From positions 1 to 43,876 of the forward strand of contig UQDP01000017.1 of NCBI GenBank assembly GCA_900539845.1: a DNA stretch of 43,876 bases. The letters are read 5' to 3'. This document shows positions 27,836 through 36,718 of this stretch, in pieces. Position 1 is the first letter of the stretch. Every line of letters starts with the position of its first letter. The DNA comes from an uncultured Oscillospiraceae bacterium. Its GTDB lineage: Bacteria > Bacillota > Clostridia > Oscillospirales > Acutalibacteraceae. The notes beneath the pieces were generated by a model, which worked only from the letters and a program-made list of their open reading frames with translations, made no database searches and had not been told where the DNA came from. The translations under genes and the position numbers were made by a program.

Positions 27836-29623
27836 TTACTTGAATATCGGTTTATCAATGATTTCGATCTCGGGCTTCAAACAGCCCTCCTGCTCGAACA
27901 CAACGATCTCATTATCCTCTTTAAGCCATACACCGGGCAGATACAGCGTACGCTGGGGTCCCACTTCCCAGTAACGCCCGAGATTTCTGCCGTTTACGAA
28001 AACATATCCCTTTTTTAAATTTCGAATATCAACAAAACAATCAGCCCGGCTGCCTGCACGGAATTTTCCTTTAAGATATATCGGATAATCCGAGCCTTTG
28101 TGCTCGGAAAACTGCAGATTCTCATATTTATCAAGCGGAATCGTATAAATATCAAAGCCGTATGTATACTGCTCGCCTATCAGCACATGCGAAAGACCTT
28201 TGCGGTCGTGTATGCGTTTTGCGAAATTGATGCGCCCCATGCCTTCCACCAATATATCCACAGAGATCCTGCCCTTAAACGCAGGGATTGGGAAGGAGAA
28301 GCTTTCCGGCGCTTCCACACCCGCTTTGAGCTGCTTTTTTGTAAGCGGTTTTGAACGGTCGTATCTGCCTATAAGCTTTCCGTTAACATAAACATAGGCA
28401 ATATCGTGAACACCGTATGCGGCAATCTGCGTTTGCGGATAATCGCCCTCGATCTCCGTGTGATAAAGTATCATACCGTAGTCCTGACCGTAATACTCCA
28501 TGTAGTGCGGAATGTGGTCATAGTGTTTTTGCGCATTTTTCTTTATATTCTCAATGAACGACGCGGACTCGGTCAAACGCACCCTGCCGATCTTCTGCGT
28601 CTGCGGACGCTCGGGAAGCTCAGGCGGCTCGATACCGCTTTTTTCACAGATCGCATCTCTGAAAACAAAATATTTCTTTGTATAATCACCGTATTCATTC
28701 AGCGGAGCGTCATAATCATAGCTCGTGGTCGTAGGCTGGTAAACATTGGCATAATTTGCCCCTGCCATAAAGCCGAAATTCGTGCCGCCGTGAAACATAT
28801 AAAAATTGAAGCTTGCTTCTTCTTCAAAAAACTCTTTAACAATCCTTTTATTAACTGTTTTAACGTATGTATTCCCGGAATGGTGGTGCTTATCGCGGAA
28901 ATGATCAAACCAGCCGCACCACATTTCGCCGCACATCAAAGGTTTATCCGGCTGATACTCTTTCAGGTCCTTAAATCCCGTTTTCGGATAGCTTCCGAAG
29001 TTGACCACCTTGAATTCCTCATCCAGACTGCCGCCGGAAAGGCAATATTTGCTTTCGCCGTCGGAAGTGAACAGCAAAACGTCTATACCGTTCTCCCGCA
29101 TTAAATCGCGCAGATATCGAAGATACTTTTTGTCCCGCCCATAGCTTCCGTACTCATTTTCTATCTGCATGGCAATGATCGGTCCACCGTTTGTGATCTG
29201 CTCTTTGGCAAGCATCGGCAGCAGCACGTCAAAATACTGCTTAACAAATCCGAGATAAAGTTCATTGTAGCATCTAAGCTTCATATCCTCATACTTCAGA
29301 AGCCATGAGGGAAAGCCGCCGAACTCCCACTCCGCACAGATATACGGACCGGGACGGACTATCACATACAGACCCAATTTCTGAGCGGTGTTTATAAACC
29401 CGATAAGATCATTCTGCCCTTCAAAATCAAACCGTGCCTCTTCTTTAGGCTGATGAACATTCCAGGCAACATAGGTCTCCACGGTATTAAAACCTGCCGC
29501 TTTCAGCTTTTTTAACCGATCCTCCCAGTATTCGCAGGGAATGCGGAAGTAATGCATAGCGCCTGAATAAATATGAAACGGTTTGCCGTCCATAACAAAA
29601 GCGCCGTTTTTGATCTCGAGCAT
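27836..29623 (-). CDS. GH35 beta-galactosidase
   Basis: A 595-residue retaining GH35 enzyme predicted to remove terminal beta-galactose. The TIM barrel opens with FHIYSGAMHYFRIP and TYVAWNVHQPKE. The acid/base is Glu157 in QIENEYGSYG, the nucleophile Glu233 in MCGEMWCGWFD, and FMFHGGTNFG-like wording (YMFHGGTNFGF) follows. C-terminal jelly-roll domains end with VFVNGRNLGRYWEVGPQ, typical of the family. No export signal is present. It lies between the transporter gene and the unassigned helical-barrel gene, with 24-bp gaps on each side. In plant-glycan loci GH35 often removes galactose from xyloglucan or pectin side chains. Confidence 0.95.
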   Translation of the reverse strand: MLEIKNGAFVMDGKPFHIYSGAMHYFRIPCEYWEDRLKKLKAAGFNTVETYVAWNVHQPKEEARFDFEGQNDLIGFINTAQKLGLYVIVRPGPYICAEWEFGGFPSWLLKYEDMKLRCYNELYLGFVKQYFDVLLPMLAKEQITNGGPIIAMQIENEYGSYGRDKKYLRYLRDLMRENGIDVLLFTSDGESKYCLSGGSLDEEFKVVNFGSYPKTGFKDLKEYQPDKPLMCGEMWCGWFDHFRDKHHHSGNTYVKTVNKRIVKEFFEEEASFNFYMFHGGTNFGFMAGANYANVYQPTTTSYDYDAPLNEYGDYTKKYFVFRDAICEKSGIEPPELPERPQTQKIGRVRLTESASFIENIKKNAQKHYDHIPHYMEYYGQDYGMILYHTEIEGDYPQTQIAAYGVHDIAYVYVNGKLIGRYDRSKPLTKKQLKAGVEAPESFSFPIPAFKGRISVDILVEGMGRINFAKRIHDRKGLSHVLIGEQYTYGFDIYTIPLDKYENLQFSEHKGSDYPIYLKGKFRAGSRADCFVDIRNLKKGYVFVNGRNLGRYWEVGPQRTLYLPGVWLKEDNEIVVFEQEGCLKPEIEIIDKPIFK

Positions 29624-29647
29624 AAAAGCACCTTTCTTTCTTGTATT

Positions 29648-31942
29648 TTATTCAATTCTGATTTTTGAACTGCTGTGCGCTGCTACAGGCACGGTTTGGA
29701 AGTCCAGCATAAATGTTTCCGAGAGCGGAACCGCTTTTTGCGAATCCTCTTCCGCGAACACTCTGTATACCGCGTCATGATCTGTTGGATTTTCGAGTAA
29801 GAGAACACCTTTATCAAGAGAGGCATGCACATGATCCATCGCAAACACAAAACCCGTATCGGGATTAAGATAAACCGCAGGGAGCTCAAAATAGGTCAGC
29901 ATAGCAGAGACCTCACACCAGCATGAGCCACCCGGCAGTTCACCGACATTCGCCTTACCCTCCCAGTCGGAAAGATTACAGCGCTCTCCCATTCTGCCGG
30001 GAAGATTGCAGATCAGGCTATAAGGCTTTTGTGTAAGCTTTGAAAGGAAACCGCCCGAACGGTGAAGCTTCATTAAAGCTCTTGCATAAGCGTGATTCAG
30101 CCACTTTTGAAAATGAACATTTTTGTCATTCCAGACATAGCTGCAATACATCGGCTTTTCCGGTGTGCTGATAAACTGCGTGATATTGTGGCTGATATCC
30201 CTGCAAAGCTCCAGAAAACGGATATCGCCCGTGGCGCGGAACAAACGGAACAATGACGCGCCGGAAAGCGTGCATATACCGGGTGCGGCATGCTTGTTCT
30301 GAACACTTGCCCACACAGCGCCTGCCGTTGCGATTCCACGGCGGTACCACTGTGTATCCTTTTCATACGCATAGTCGTAAGACACGCACCAGCTTGCGCA
30401 AATCGAAGCGGTATCAACGGCATAAATGAGCCATTTCTTATCTTCGGTGCAGGAATAAAGCGCAACAAGACTTTCAAGCATACCGAAAGCCGATTCGCTG
30501 TCCGGGCAGCCCAATATCTCGCCCGGACCGCCGTTGGTAAATCCCGACTGAACATATTCGTTATAGTATCTCTCAGCTATTTCGCAGGCATAGCCGAGGT
30601 ATTTATCTTCCTTAAAGTACAGACTGCAAAGCGCAAGCCCTGCCGGCGCTATCGCCGCAGAAGCCGTAAAAGGGGCAAACGCAGTCATTTTTCTCATATC
30701 GATAAACTGGGCAAGATCATGGTTTTTATCGTAAAACTCCACGAACGCGTCCGCAAGCTTTTGCAGCCCCCTGCTCCATTTTTCAGGCACAGGCTCCTTT
30801 TTTTCACGCAGACACAAAAGCTGTTTTGCGATAAAATACATAGCGTCCGCGTTTTTTCTGCTCATGGAAACATCTGCGTTTCGCTCGTCCTCAAAACAAT
30901 CGCCGTACACCCTGCCGTCGCAATAAACACCATACAAAAATCCTGACGGATGCTGGATCTTATCAAACACAAAATCAAGCGTACTTCTGCTTTTTTTCAC
31001 GCTTTCCTGATTGCCTATGAACAGTCCGGGAAGCGTGTTCATCGCTCCGCCGACCCAACCCGTCTGCCACTGGCGGAAGATCGATTCTCCCGTTGCTTCG
31101 GAGGATTTATAAAATCCTCCGTCCGAACACCAGTTGCGGCTGTTGTATTTTGTCTCCAGCAGATCAAACGCATAAGACCACGGAACATCATTCGGCAGCG
31201 TATGCGGAAGCTCTTTTCGTATCCTGTTTTTAAAGAACACATTCAAAAACTCTGTTATACTTTCACAGGCGAAGCTGTATTCCTCAAGATCAAAAGTCAG
31301 AGTATCGCCCTTTTGCAGATCAATGCCCCTGTCATCGGACGCGGCATTCGTTGTGCACATGGCGTATTTTGTTTTCTGCCGCACACATGGCGCGGAAATA
31401 TAAAAACGAAGCTTGCCTTTTGGCAGATCCTCGGCAACCGTTAAGCCGAAATTTCCCGCTTCGTTTTTCTGCTTCCAAAACAGCAGAACGCCTTTTTTTA
31501 AATTTTCAGAAAAATAGCCTGCGCAGGGAGCTGTAAGATCGCCGGTGTTGAGCTGTGCTCTGCCCGTACCGTCCGGATACAGTCTCGGAACGTCGGTTAT
31601 CACAGGTCCTTTTTTACACATTTCAAGATCTGCGGCTTTATACATGGGCGCGTATTCACGTCTGACACTGTAAAAGCGGTTACCGTTATAAAGAGCGGCA
31701 GGCGCGAATATATAATCCGACAGCACATGATCATCGGTTTCAAAGATCATGCTGATTCCTGCGTGTCTGCAGGCACGCTTAGCCGTGAAAACCGCATGGA
31801 TCTTTACACTGCCGTCTTTTTCGGTCTGCGACATCTGTGTAATGCTTATATCCTGCGAAAGCTCTTTTCTCTCAAGCGGATACTCCCTGCTAAATATGAG
31901 CTCCGATTTATTATATTGATTTAAAGAAATAAATTTTTTCAT
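29648..31942 (-). CDS. Unassigned helical-barrel (six-hairpin) glycosidase-like protein
   Basis: I do not recognise a characterised family. The 764-residue protein has an N-terminal beta-rich half (to about 230), a likely (alpha/alpha)-type helical barrel (about 240-660) and a short beta C-terminus. Residues that could line a catalytic cleft are in SIFRQWQTGWVGGAMN, SGFTNGGPGEILGCPDSES and LPGGSCWCEVSAM. The repeated pattern of helix pairs such as GMLESLVALYSCT and GASLFRLFRATGD is that of six-hairpin glycosidases (compare GH88, GH105 and GH127-type enzymes), but none of their signature motifs is clear. There is no export signal. It is placed between the GH18-like and GH35 genes, 16 and 24 bp away. 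A glycosidase or lyase role is inferred from fold and context only. Confidence 0.55.
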   Translation of the reverse strand: MKKFISLNQYNKSELIFSREYPLERKELSQDISITQMSQTEKDGSVKIHAVFTAKRACRHAGISMIFETDDHVLSDYIFAPAALYNGNRFYSVRREYAPMYKAADLEMCKKGPVITDVPRLYPDGTGRAQLNTGDLTAPCAGYFSENLKKGVLLFWKQKNEAGNFGLTVAEDLPKGKLRFYISAPCVRQKTKYAMCTTNAASDDRGIDLQKGDTLTFDLEEYSFACESITEFLNVFFKNRIRKELPHTLPNDVPWSYAFDLLETKYNSRNWCSDGGFYKSSEATGESIFRQWQTGWVGGAMNTLPGLFIGNQESVKKSRSTLDFVFDKIQHPSGFLYGVYCDGRVYGDCFEDERNADVSMSRKNADAMYFIAKQLLCLREKKEPVPEKWSRGLQKLADAFVEFYDKNHDLAQFIDMRKMTAFAPFTASAAIAPAGLALCSLYFKEDKYLGYACEIAERYYNEYVQSGFTNGGPGEILGCPDSESAFGMLESLVALYSCTEDKKWLIYAVDTASICASWCVSYDYAYEKDTQWYRRGIATAGAVWASVQNKHAAPGICTLSGASLFRLFRATGDIRFLELCRDISHNITQFISTPEKPMYCSYVWNDKNVHFQKWLNHAYARALMKLHRSGGFLSKLTQKPYSLICNLPGRMGERCNLSDWEGKANVGELPGGSCWCEVSAMLTYFELPAVYLNPDTGFVFAMDHVHASLDKGVLLLENPTDHDAVYRVFAEEDSQKAVPLSETFMLDFQTVPVAAHSSSKIRIE

Positions 31943-31958
31943 ACTGATTTCTCTTTTA

Positions 31959-33278
31959 TTAACACGAATCCATTCTGTCCTTCAACGCCGATTCGACCGC
32001 CTCATACAGGCTGAGCCCCGTGTCACGGGGAACATCATCACAGCCGGCAAAAATCATCACGCCGCCGAAACCCCTATCCAGATTATAAGCGGTTTTGCTG
32101 TATACCAAATGATATCCGTTAAAATAATATTCACGGTCTTCAAACACGGCCGTATTCTGAGCCTTACTGTGAACCTCCAAAAGATTATAGCTTCTGAAAC
32201 GAAAATCATTATTATTGAAAGTCTTTCCGTAAAACGGAATACCCACGAATATTTGTTGATCCGAGAAACGAAGCTTTTTAAAATACTCGGCGCAATACAC
32301 ATGGCAGGAATAAAATTCGGAATGGTGACGGCGCTTGTTCTTTTTATGCCAGTCATACGCCATTACATTCACAAAATCAAGGCAGTCTTTTGCTTTTCCG
32401 TTCAGCTGCACGCCCCAGGGAGACATCGCCGCGGCAAGCGGAACATCGCACCCGTTCGGAGCATTTTTAAGCATTTGCAAAAGCTTTCCGAAAGCATGCC
32501 ACGCATGGGGAAGGATCGGGTATTCCCAGTCAAAATCGATACCCTGAAAACCGTAATCGCTGCAATAAGTCAGAATTGTATTGAGAAGCTTTTCGGAATT
32601 TTTTCGGATCATCCGCACCATGTTTTCGCGGTCTGTCGGAAATATGCAGCACCATATTCGCACACGGCGCTCTCCGATTATTCTGCGCATGGCGGCAAGC
32701 TCCCGTTTCAGTGTTTCGGGATCATAGTCAAGAGTCGCATCCGGTCTCAGACGCGCGTTTCCGATCACGATCGCATCCGTGATAAGATCAAACGCGCGGT
32801 CGAGTTCTTTATCCTGCGAATGATCGGTAAAATAAGTACTGCCTGTGTGTATCGGAAAATACACGCTGATTCGAAAATCCTTATTTTCATTTCTATGCAA
32901 AGCGGCATCTATGCAGGTTATTTTTACAGGTTTACCGTTGTCGCTCTGATTGATCTTTACAATCACCGATTTCAGTTTCACTTTCGGAAATGCGCAATAC
33001 AAAAATCTGTCTATCACATCATTTTCATACAGCAAAACACGTTCACCGTTTGTTTTTTCGCCGAAAACCGAAAAAGATGCGCAGTGCGAGCCTTTCTCGC
33101 AGAGGATGACTGTATTGATTTCTCTTGCGCTTTCAAACTTCAAGCGATATTCTTCGCCGATACCTATCTTTAGATTTTGTCTGAACGCCGAAGCGGAAAG
33201 CAGATGTTTTGAAAATGTGGAATTGAACCCCACCGCTGCGTGCTCCTTTCTGCATATATCATTGTCTGCAAGCCTCAT
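31959..33278 (-). CDS. GH18 chitinase-like protein with an N-terminal beta-sandwich domain
   Basis: Residues about 25-130 look like a small F5/8-type or carbohydrate-binding beta-sandwich (YRLKFESAREINTVILCEKG, VIVKINQSDNGKPVKI). From about 135 a GH18 TIM barrel follows. The catalytic strand is FQGIDFDWEYP: Asp248, Asp250 and the acid Glu252 of D-x-x-D-x-D-x-E are present, with Gln245 in the first position. Later barrel motifs VNVMAYDWH and IFVGIPFYGKTF match GH18. Targets would be beta-GlcNAc linkages (chitin oligomers or N-glycan cores), yet no export signal exists. The first ATG (33278) lacks a binding site. GGAG precedes a GTG at 33227, which would shorten the protein by 17 residues. It is the first glycosidase gene of the leftward run. 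Confidence 0.82.
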   Translation of the reverse strand: MRLADNDICRKEHAAVGFNSTFSKHLLSASAFRQNLKIGIGEEYRLKFESAREINTVILCEKGSHCASFSVFGEKTNGERVLLYENDVIDRFLYCAFPKVKLKSVIVKINQSDNGKPVKITCIDAALHRNENKDFRISVYFPIHTGSTYFTDHSQDKELDRAFDLITDAIVIGNARLRPDATLDYDPETLKRELAAMRRIIGERRVRIWCCIFPTDRENMVRMIRKNSEKLLNTILTYCSDYGFQGIDFDWEYPILPHAWHAFGKLLQMLKNAPNGCDVPLAAAMSPWGVQLNGKAKDCLDFVNVMAYDWHKKNKRRHHSEFYSCHVYCAEYFKKLRFSDQQIFVGIPFYGKTFNNNDFRFRSYNLLEVHSKAQNTAVFEDREYYFNGYHLVYSKTAYNLDRGFGGVMIFAGCDDVPRDTGLSLYEAVESALKDRMDSC

Positions 33279-33315
33279 TCAAAAGGCGTGGGCGAGCCGT
33301 TTATGCGCGGTAAAA

Positions 33316-33344
33316 ATTTTAACGCAATCAAGGCGGACGATTGC
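33316..33344 (-). terminator. Weak hairpin behind the regulator gene
   Basis: GCAATC and GATTGC arms (33324-33344) form a 6-bp stem, followed leftward by GTTAAAATTTTT. It could be a weak terminator or attenuator that separates regulator expression from the glycosidase genes. The stem is short. Confidence 0.3.
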
Positions 33345-33351
33345 ATACAAG

Positions 33352-34365
33352 TCAGAGAGACTGATCCACCTTAATAGACAGTTCCGTGTAGATATCGCTG
33401 CCGAACGGGCGCTGACCGATCACCTTATCAAAAATAGCCTTCACCGCCTGATAGCCCTGTTCATAAGGCTGCTGACAGATCGTTGCCATGATCCTGCCTG
33501 ACAGTAGCGCTTTTCGGGTCATCGGTGTATCATCAAAAGTGCAGACGCGTATATCGCGATCCTGTTCGCTGAGCGCGCGCAGCGTGCCGTTGACGCCGCC
33601 CGCCGTTATATATACAAAATCAATTTCCGGATGAAGACAGAGCGCTTCGCGCATAGCACTGTACGCAACCTCGTCATCATCGAGGTTTTCAGACACGCCC
33701 AAAAGGCGGATACCCGGATAATATTCAGACAAAATACTTCTTATGCCGTCTACACGCTGCGCATGCCCTTTATGCTGAACGCTTCCCGTAACGATAAACA
33801 GATTTGCCTGACCGCCTGAAAGCAGCCCGGCAAGCCGTCCTGCGACTCTGCCGCTCTTTAAATAATCACAACCTATATACACAGCGTTTTCAATCGACTC
33901 AAGCTTGCTCGTCAGCATAACGACACTGACTCCGCCGTCAATGAGCTGACGCAGCTTGCGCTCGATTTTTTCATCACAGATAGGCGAAAGGATAAGCTGC
34001 TTTGTGTCCGCCGGAATTTCATTGAGAATCGCAAGCAATCTATCAGGATCGTATCCTTTAAACTCCGTCAGAACGATCCTGATGCCGTACCCAGCCAGCT
34101 CTTTCTGCGCGGCAAACAGCCCATCCTTCACGGACGAAAAGAACGGATTTCCCACACTGTTCAATATCACGGGCACAAGGGTGGTTTTTCCCGAACGTAC
34201 AAGCGCGGTTCCGAGGATATTCGGACGATAATTATGCTTTTTTGCAATGGCAAGAATGCGCGCTTTCGTCTCGGGGGAAACACCGGGTCTGTTCTTAAGC
34301 GCACGGTCAACCGTGCCGCGGCTGACGCCTGCAAGCGCAGCGATTTCTTTTTCTGTTATCGGCAT
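33352..34365 (-). CDS. LacI-family transcriptional regulator
   Basis: A 337-residue LacI/GalR-type repressor. The helix-turn-helix is at residues 4-25 (EIAALAGVSRGTVDRAL) with the hinge region near 45-60 (KKHNYRPNILGTALVRSG). A periplasmic-binding-protein-like sugar-sensing domain follows (LVPVILNSVGNPFF, AVYIGCDYLKSGRVAG, VCTFDDTPMTRKALLSG, TICQQPYEQGYQAVKAI). It lies 73 bp upstream of the GH18-like gene and diverges from the GH3 gene. It probably controls both directions by binding the palindrome at 34422-34439 and releasing it on sugar binding. The effector is unknown; a galactoside or xyloside-derived sugar would fit. Confidence 0.93.
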   Translation of the reverse strand: MPITEKEIAALAGVSRGTVDRALKNRPGVSPETKARILAIAKKHNYRPNILGTALVRSGKTTLVPVILNSVGNPFFSSVKDGLFAAQKELAGYGIRIVLTEFKGYDPDRLLAILNEIPADTKQLILSPICDEKIERKLRQLIDGGVSVVMLTSKLESIENAVYIGCDYLKSGRVAGRLAGLLSGGQANLFIVTGSVQHKGHAQRVDGIRSILSEYYPGIRLLGVSENLDDDEVAYSAMREALCLHPEIDFVYITAGGVNGTLRALSEQDRDIRVCTFDDTPMTRKALLSGRIMATICQQPYEQGYQAVKAIFDKVIGQRPFGSDIYTELSIKVDQSL

Positions 34366-34391
34366 TTCATCTTCCCCTTGTTTTATGATTC

Positions 34392-34397
34392 ATTATA
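34392..34397 (-). promoter_or_regulatory. -10 box of the regulator promoter
   Basis: A perfect TATAAT (leftward) lies 27 bases before the start codon at 34365. The -35 region, about 17 bases upstream, is poor (TACTGT). It abuts the operator-like palindrome. Confidence 0.55.
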
Positions 34398-34421
34398 TGA
34401 TACAATTTCATTGTACAGTAC

Positions 34422-34439
34422 ACCGTGCACGAGCACGGT
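34422..34439. promoter_or_regulatory. Candidate LacI-family operator
   Basis: The 18-bp sequence ACCGTGCACGAGCACGGT matches its own reverse complement at 16 of 18 positions and has the central CG typical of LacI-family operators. It lies in the 128-bp divergent region between the regulator and GH3 genes. It covers the place of the -35 box for the rightward GH3 promoter (-10 candidate TATTAT at 34447-34452) and abuts the -35 region of the regulator promoter, so bound repressor could block both. Confidence 0.7.
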
Positions 34440-34493
34440 ATGTGCATATTATACAGTTTTTTCGTAATTTTGTCAATAGGAGTGTGCAATTTT

Positions 34494-36590
34494 ATGAACA
34501 TCAGCTCATGGGAGTCGCACAAGAAAAAAGGCATGGCGCTCGCCGCAGAACTGTCTGTCAGAGAAATGATATCGCAACTGAAAAACGCGTCAAAAGGCAT
34601 TAAGCGGCTTTCCATCCGCCCGTACAACTGGTGGAACGAATGCCTGCACGGTGTGGCGCGTGCAGGAACGGCAACCGTATTTCCGCAAGCGATTTGTATG
34701 GCGGCAACATTCAGCAGTGATCTGCTTTTCCGAACAGCAAAAATGATCTCTGTTGAAGCGCGCGCAAAATACAACGAAAGCCAAACTAAGGGCGACTACG
34801 GTATTTACAAAGGACTGACGATGTGGTCACCCAACATAAATATATACAGGGATCCGCGATGGGGCCGCGGTCAGGAAACATACGGCGAGGACCCGTACCT
34901 CACCGCCGTTCTGGGAGTCGCGTTTATAAAAGGCCTGCAAGGCGATGATCCCGATTACATACAGACCGCCGCCTGCGCAAAGCATTTTGCCGTTCACAGC
35001 GGACCCGAAGAACAGCGGCATTCCTTTAACGCGCAGGTTTCAAAAAAAGATCTGTTTGAAACCTATCTTCCTGCTTTCAAGAAAGCCGTAATGGACGGCA
35101 GGGTCTGCGGCGTGATGGGCGCATACAACCGTGTAAACGGTGAATGCTGCTGTGCGTCGGAGACCCTGATTAAAAAATTGCTGCGCAATGCCTGGGGTTT
35201 TGACGGATATTTTGTTTCGGACTGCGGCGCGCTGTGCGACATCGTTAAGCATCACCGTCTTGCTTCCAATCCGATAAAAGGCGCGGCGCTTGCGTTGAAT
35301 TCAGGCTGCGAGCTTGAATGCGGCAAAATGTTTAAATTTCTTCCCGTTTCCTATGCCGTGCAATCGGTAAGTAAAGATACGCTGCGGTCATCCGCGGCAA
35401 AGCTCCTCGCCGTAAGAAGCAGTCTCGGAATGTTTTCCGAAAACTGCCCTTATGATAATATAGCACCTGAAGAAAACGCTTCCCCCGAGCACGAGGAATT
35501 TGCCGTTAATATGGCGGAAAAGGGAATCGTTCTTCTGGAAAACGACGGGATACTGCCGTTTCAAAACAAAGGTCTGAAATTTCTGATAGTCGGCTATAAC
35601 GCGGAAAACGATTTGGCTTATCTCGGCAACTATTTCGGCACACCTACCGAGTTTGTCAAGCTCCGTCAAGGCATTCGCGAGTTAAATGCAGACGCTGAGT
35701 ATGTGCAGGGATATTCCTATAACGCAAAAGAAAACACCCGCCTGCAGGCAGAAGCCTGTGAAAAAGCACGGCAGGCGGATGTTCTGTTGGTGTGCACGGG
35801 ACTTGACTGCTCCATGGAGGGTGAAGAAGCCGGAGAGCTTTTGCAGGGCGGCGGCGGTATGCTCGGAAAACAGGGAGACCGCCAAACACTTGAATTGCCC
35901 GATGTTCAAAAAGAGCTGTTGGAAAAGCTAATGGGGTTCGGCAAAAAAATCGTTATTTTGAATTTTTCCGGCGGCGCTGTAGACCTTCGCCCTTATAAAA
36001 AACGTGCAGACGCGATCTTACAATGCTGGTATCCGGGTGCAAAAGCGGGCAGAGCAATTGCGAATCTGCTGTTCGGTGCAGTCTCCCCCAGCGGAAAGCT
36101 GCCCATAACCTTTTACAACAGTGCCGATGATCTTCCAGCGTTCGAAGATTATGCAATGAAAAACCGAACTTACCGTTACTTTAACGGAGATGTTCAGTAT
36201 CCGTTCGGATACGGTCTGACCTATACCGCATTCAGCCTTACCGAATGCGAAATCAAGGGTCTGACGATCCGCTGCAAAGTCAAAAACACGGGAAAAATGC
36301 CCTGTGACGAAGTGCTGCAAGTATACATAAAACAGCCTGAAACCGCATATTCCAATCCGATTCGTTCGCTGATCGCGGTCAGCCGATTTGCTTTGCGGCC
36401 CGAAGAGGAAAAAGAGATTCAATTTTCACTTACAGATAAGGATCTTTATTCCGTGAATGAAAACGGAGATACGGTATTTTTAAACGGGATATACACCTTT
36501 ACCGTTTCAGACGGTCAGAACATTACGTCCGAACCGCTTTATTTTGAAAATGAGGAGAAAACCGCTGTTATTGAAAAATGCCCTCTATAA
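34494..36590 (+). CDS. GH3 beta-xylosidase/beta-glucosidase
   Basis: A 698-residue retaining GH3 enzyme, closest in wording to the beta-xylosidase/alpha-arabinofuranosidase branch (YNWWNECLHGVARAG, PNINIYRDPRWGRGQETYGEDP). The N-terminal TIM-barrel domain holds the KHF motif (163-165) and the nucleophile Asp243 in FVSDCGA. A second alpha/beta domain follows with GDRQTLELP and ILQCWYPGAKAG. A fibronectin-III-like domain ends the protein (YPFGYGLTYTAF, VKNTGKMPCDEVLQVYI). No export signal. ATG 34494 is chosen because AGGAGTG lies 10 bases upstream; in-frame upstream codons lack a binding site. It diverges from the LacI gene and is probably under its control. It ends at a strong terminator. Confidence 0.93.
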   Translation: MNISSWESHKKKGMALAAELSVREMISQLKNASKGIKRLSIRPYNWWNECLHGVARAGTATVFPQAICMAATFSSDLLFRTAKMISVEARAKYNESQTKGDYGIYKGLTMWSPNINIYRDPRWGRGQETYGEDPYLTAVLGVAFIKGLQGDDPDYIQTAACAKHFAVHSGPEEQRHSFNAQVSKKDLFETYLPAFKKAVMDGRVCGVMGAYNRVNGECCCASETLIKKLLRNAWGFDGYFVSDCGALCDIVKHHRLASNPIKGAALALNSGCELECGKMFKFLPVSYAVQSVSKDTLRSSAAKLLAVRSSLGMFSENCPYDNIAPEENASPEHEEFAVNMAEKGIVLLENDGILPFQNKGLKFLIVGYNAENDLAYLGNYFGTPTEFVKLRQGIRELNADAEYVQGYSYNAKENTRLQAEACEKARQADVLLVCTGLDCSMEGEEAGELLQGGGGMLGKQGDRQTLELPDVQKELLEKLMGFGKKIVILNFSGGAVDLRPYKKRADAILQCWYPGAKAGRAIANLLFGAVSPSGKLPITFYNSADDLPAFEDYAMKNRTYRYFNGDVQYPFGYGLTYTAFSLTECEIKGLTIRCKVKNTGKMPCDEVLQVYIKQPETAYSNPIRSLIAVSRFALRPEEEKEIQFSLTDKDLYSVNENGDTVFLNGIYTFTVSDGQNITSEPLYFENEEKTAVIEKCPL

Positions 36591-36627
36591 TCAAAACAGA
36601 TCACATATCATTGCCCATGATACTATA

Positions 36628-36660
36628 GGGAGCGATGCCGCATCGCTCCCCTTTCTTTTT
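36628..36660 (+). terminator. Rho-independent terminator of the GH3 gene
   Basis: A perfect 10-bp stem, GGGAGCGATG and CATCGCTCCC with loop CCG, is followed by CTTTCTTTTT. It lies 37 bp behind the GH3 stop. Confidence 0.9.
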
Positions 36661-36687
36661 CACACGGAATAAACTTCGGCATAGAAT
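36659..36687 (+). promoter_or_regulatory. Promoter of the vWA gene
   Basis: TTCACA (36659-36664), 17 bases, then TAGAAT (36682-36687): five of six consensus bases in each hexamer with ideal spacing. The ATG with a GGAGG site follows at 36719. The promoter begins inside the tail of the GH3 terminator. Confidence 0.7.
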
Positions 36688-36718
36688 AAAATGAAATCTA
36701 ATTTTCCGGAGGATAATT

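Noticed and set aside
32109..33173. Rightward 354-codon frame opposite the GH18-like gene
   Set aside because: It is long but antisense to recognisable GH18 motifs. Its composition (rich in I, F, R and H) is what reverse-strand reading of this codon usage gives throughout the window.
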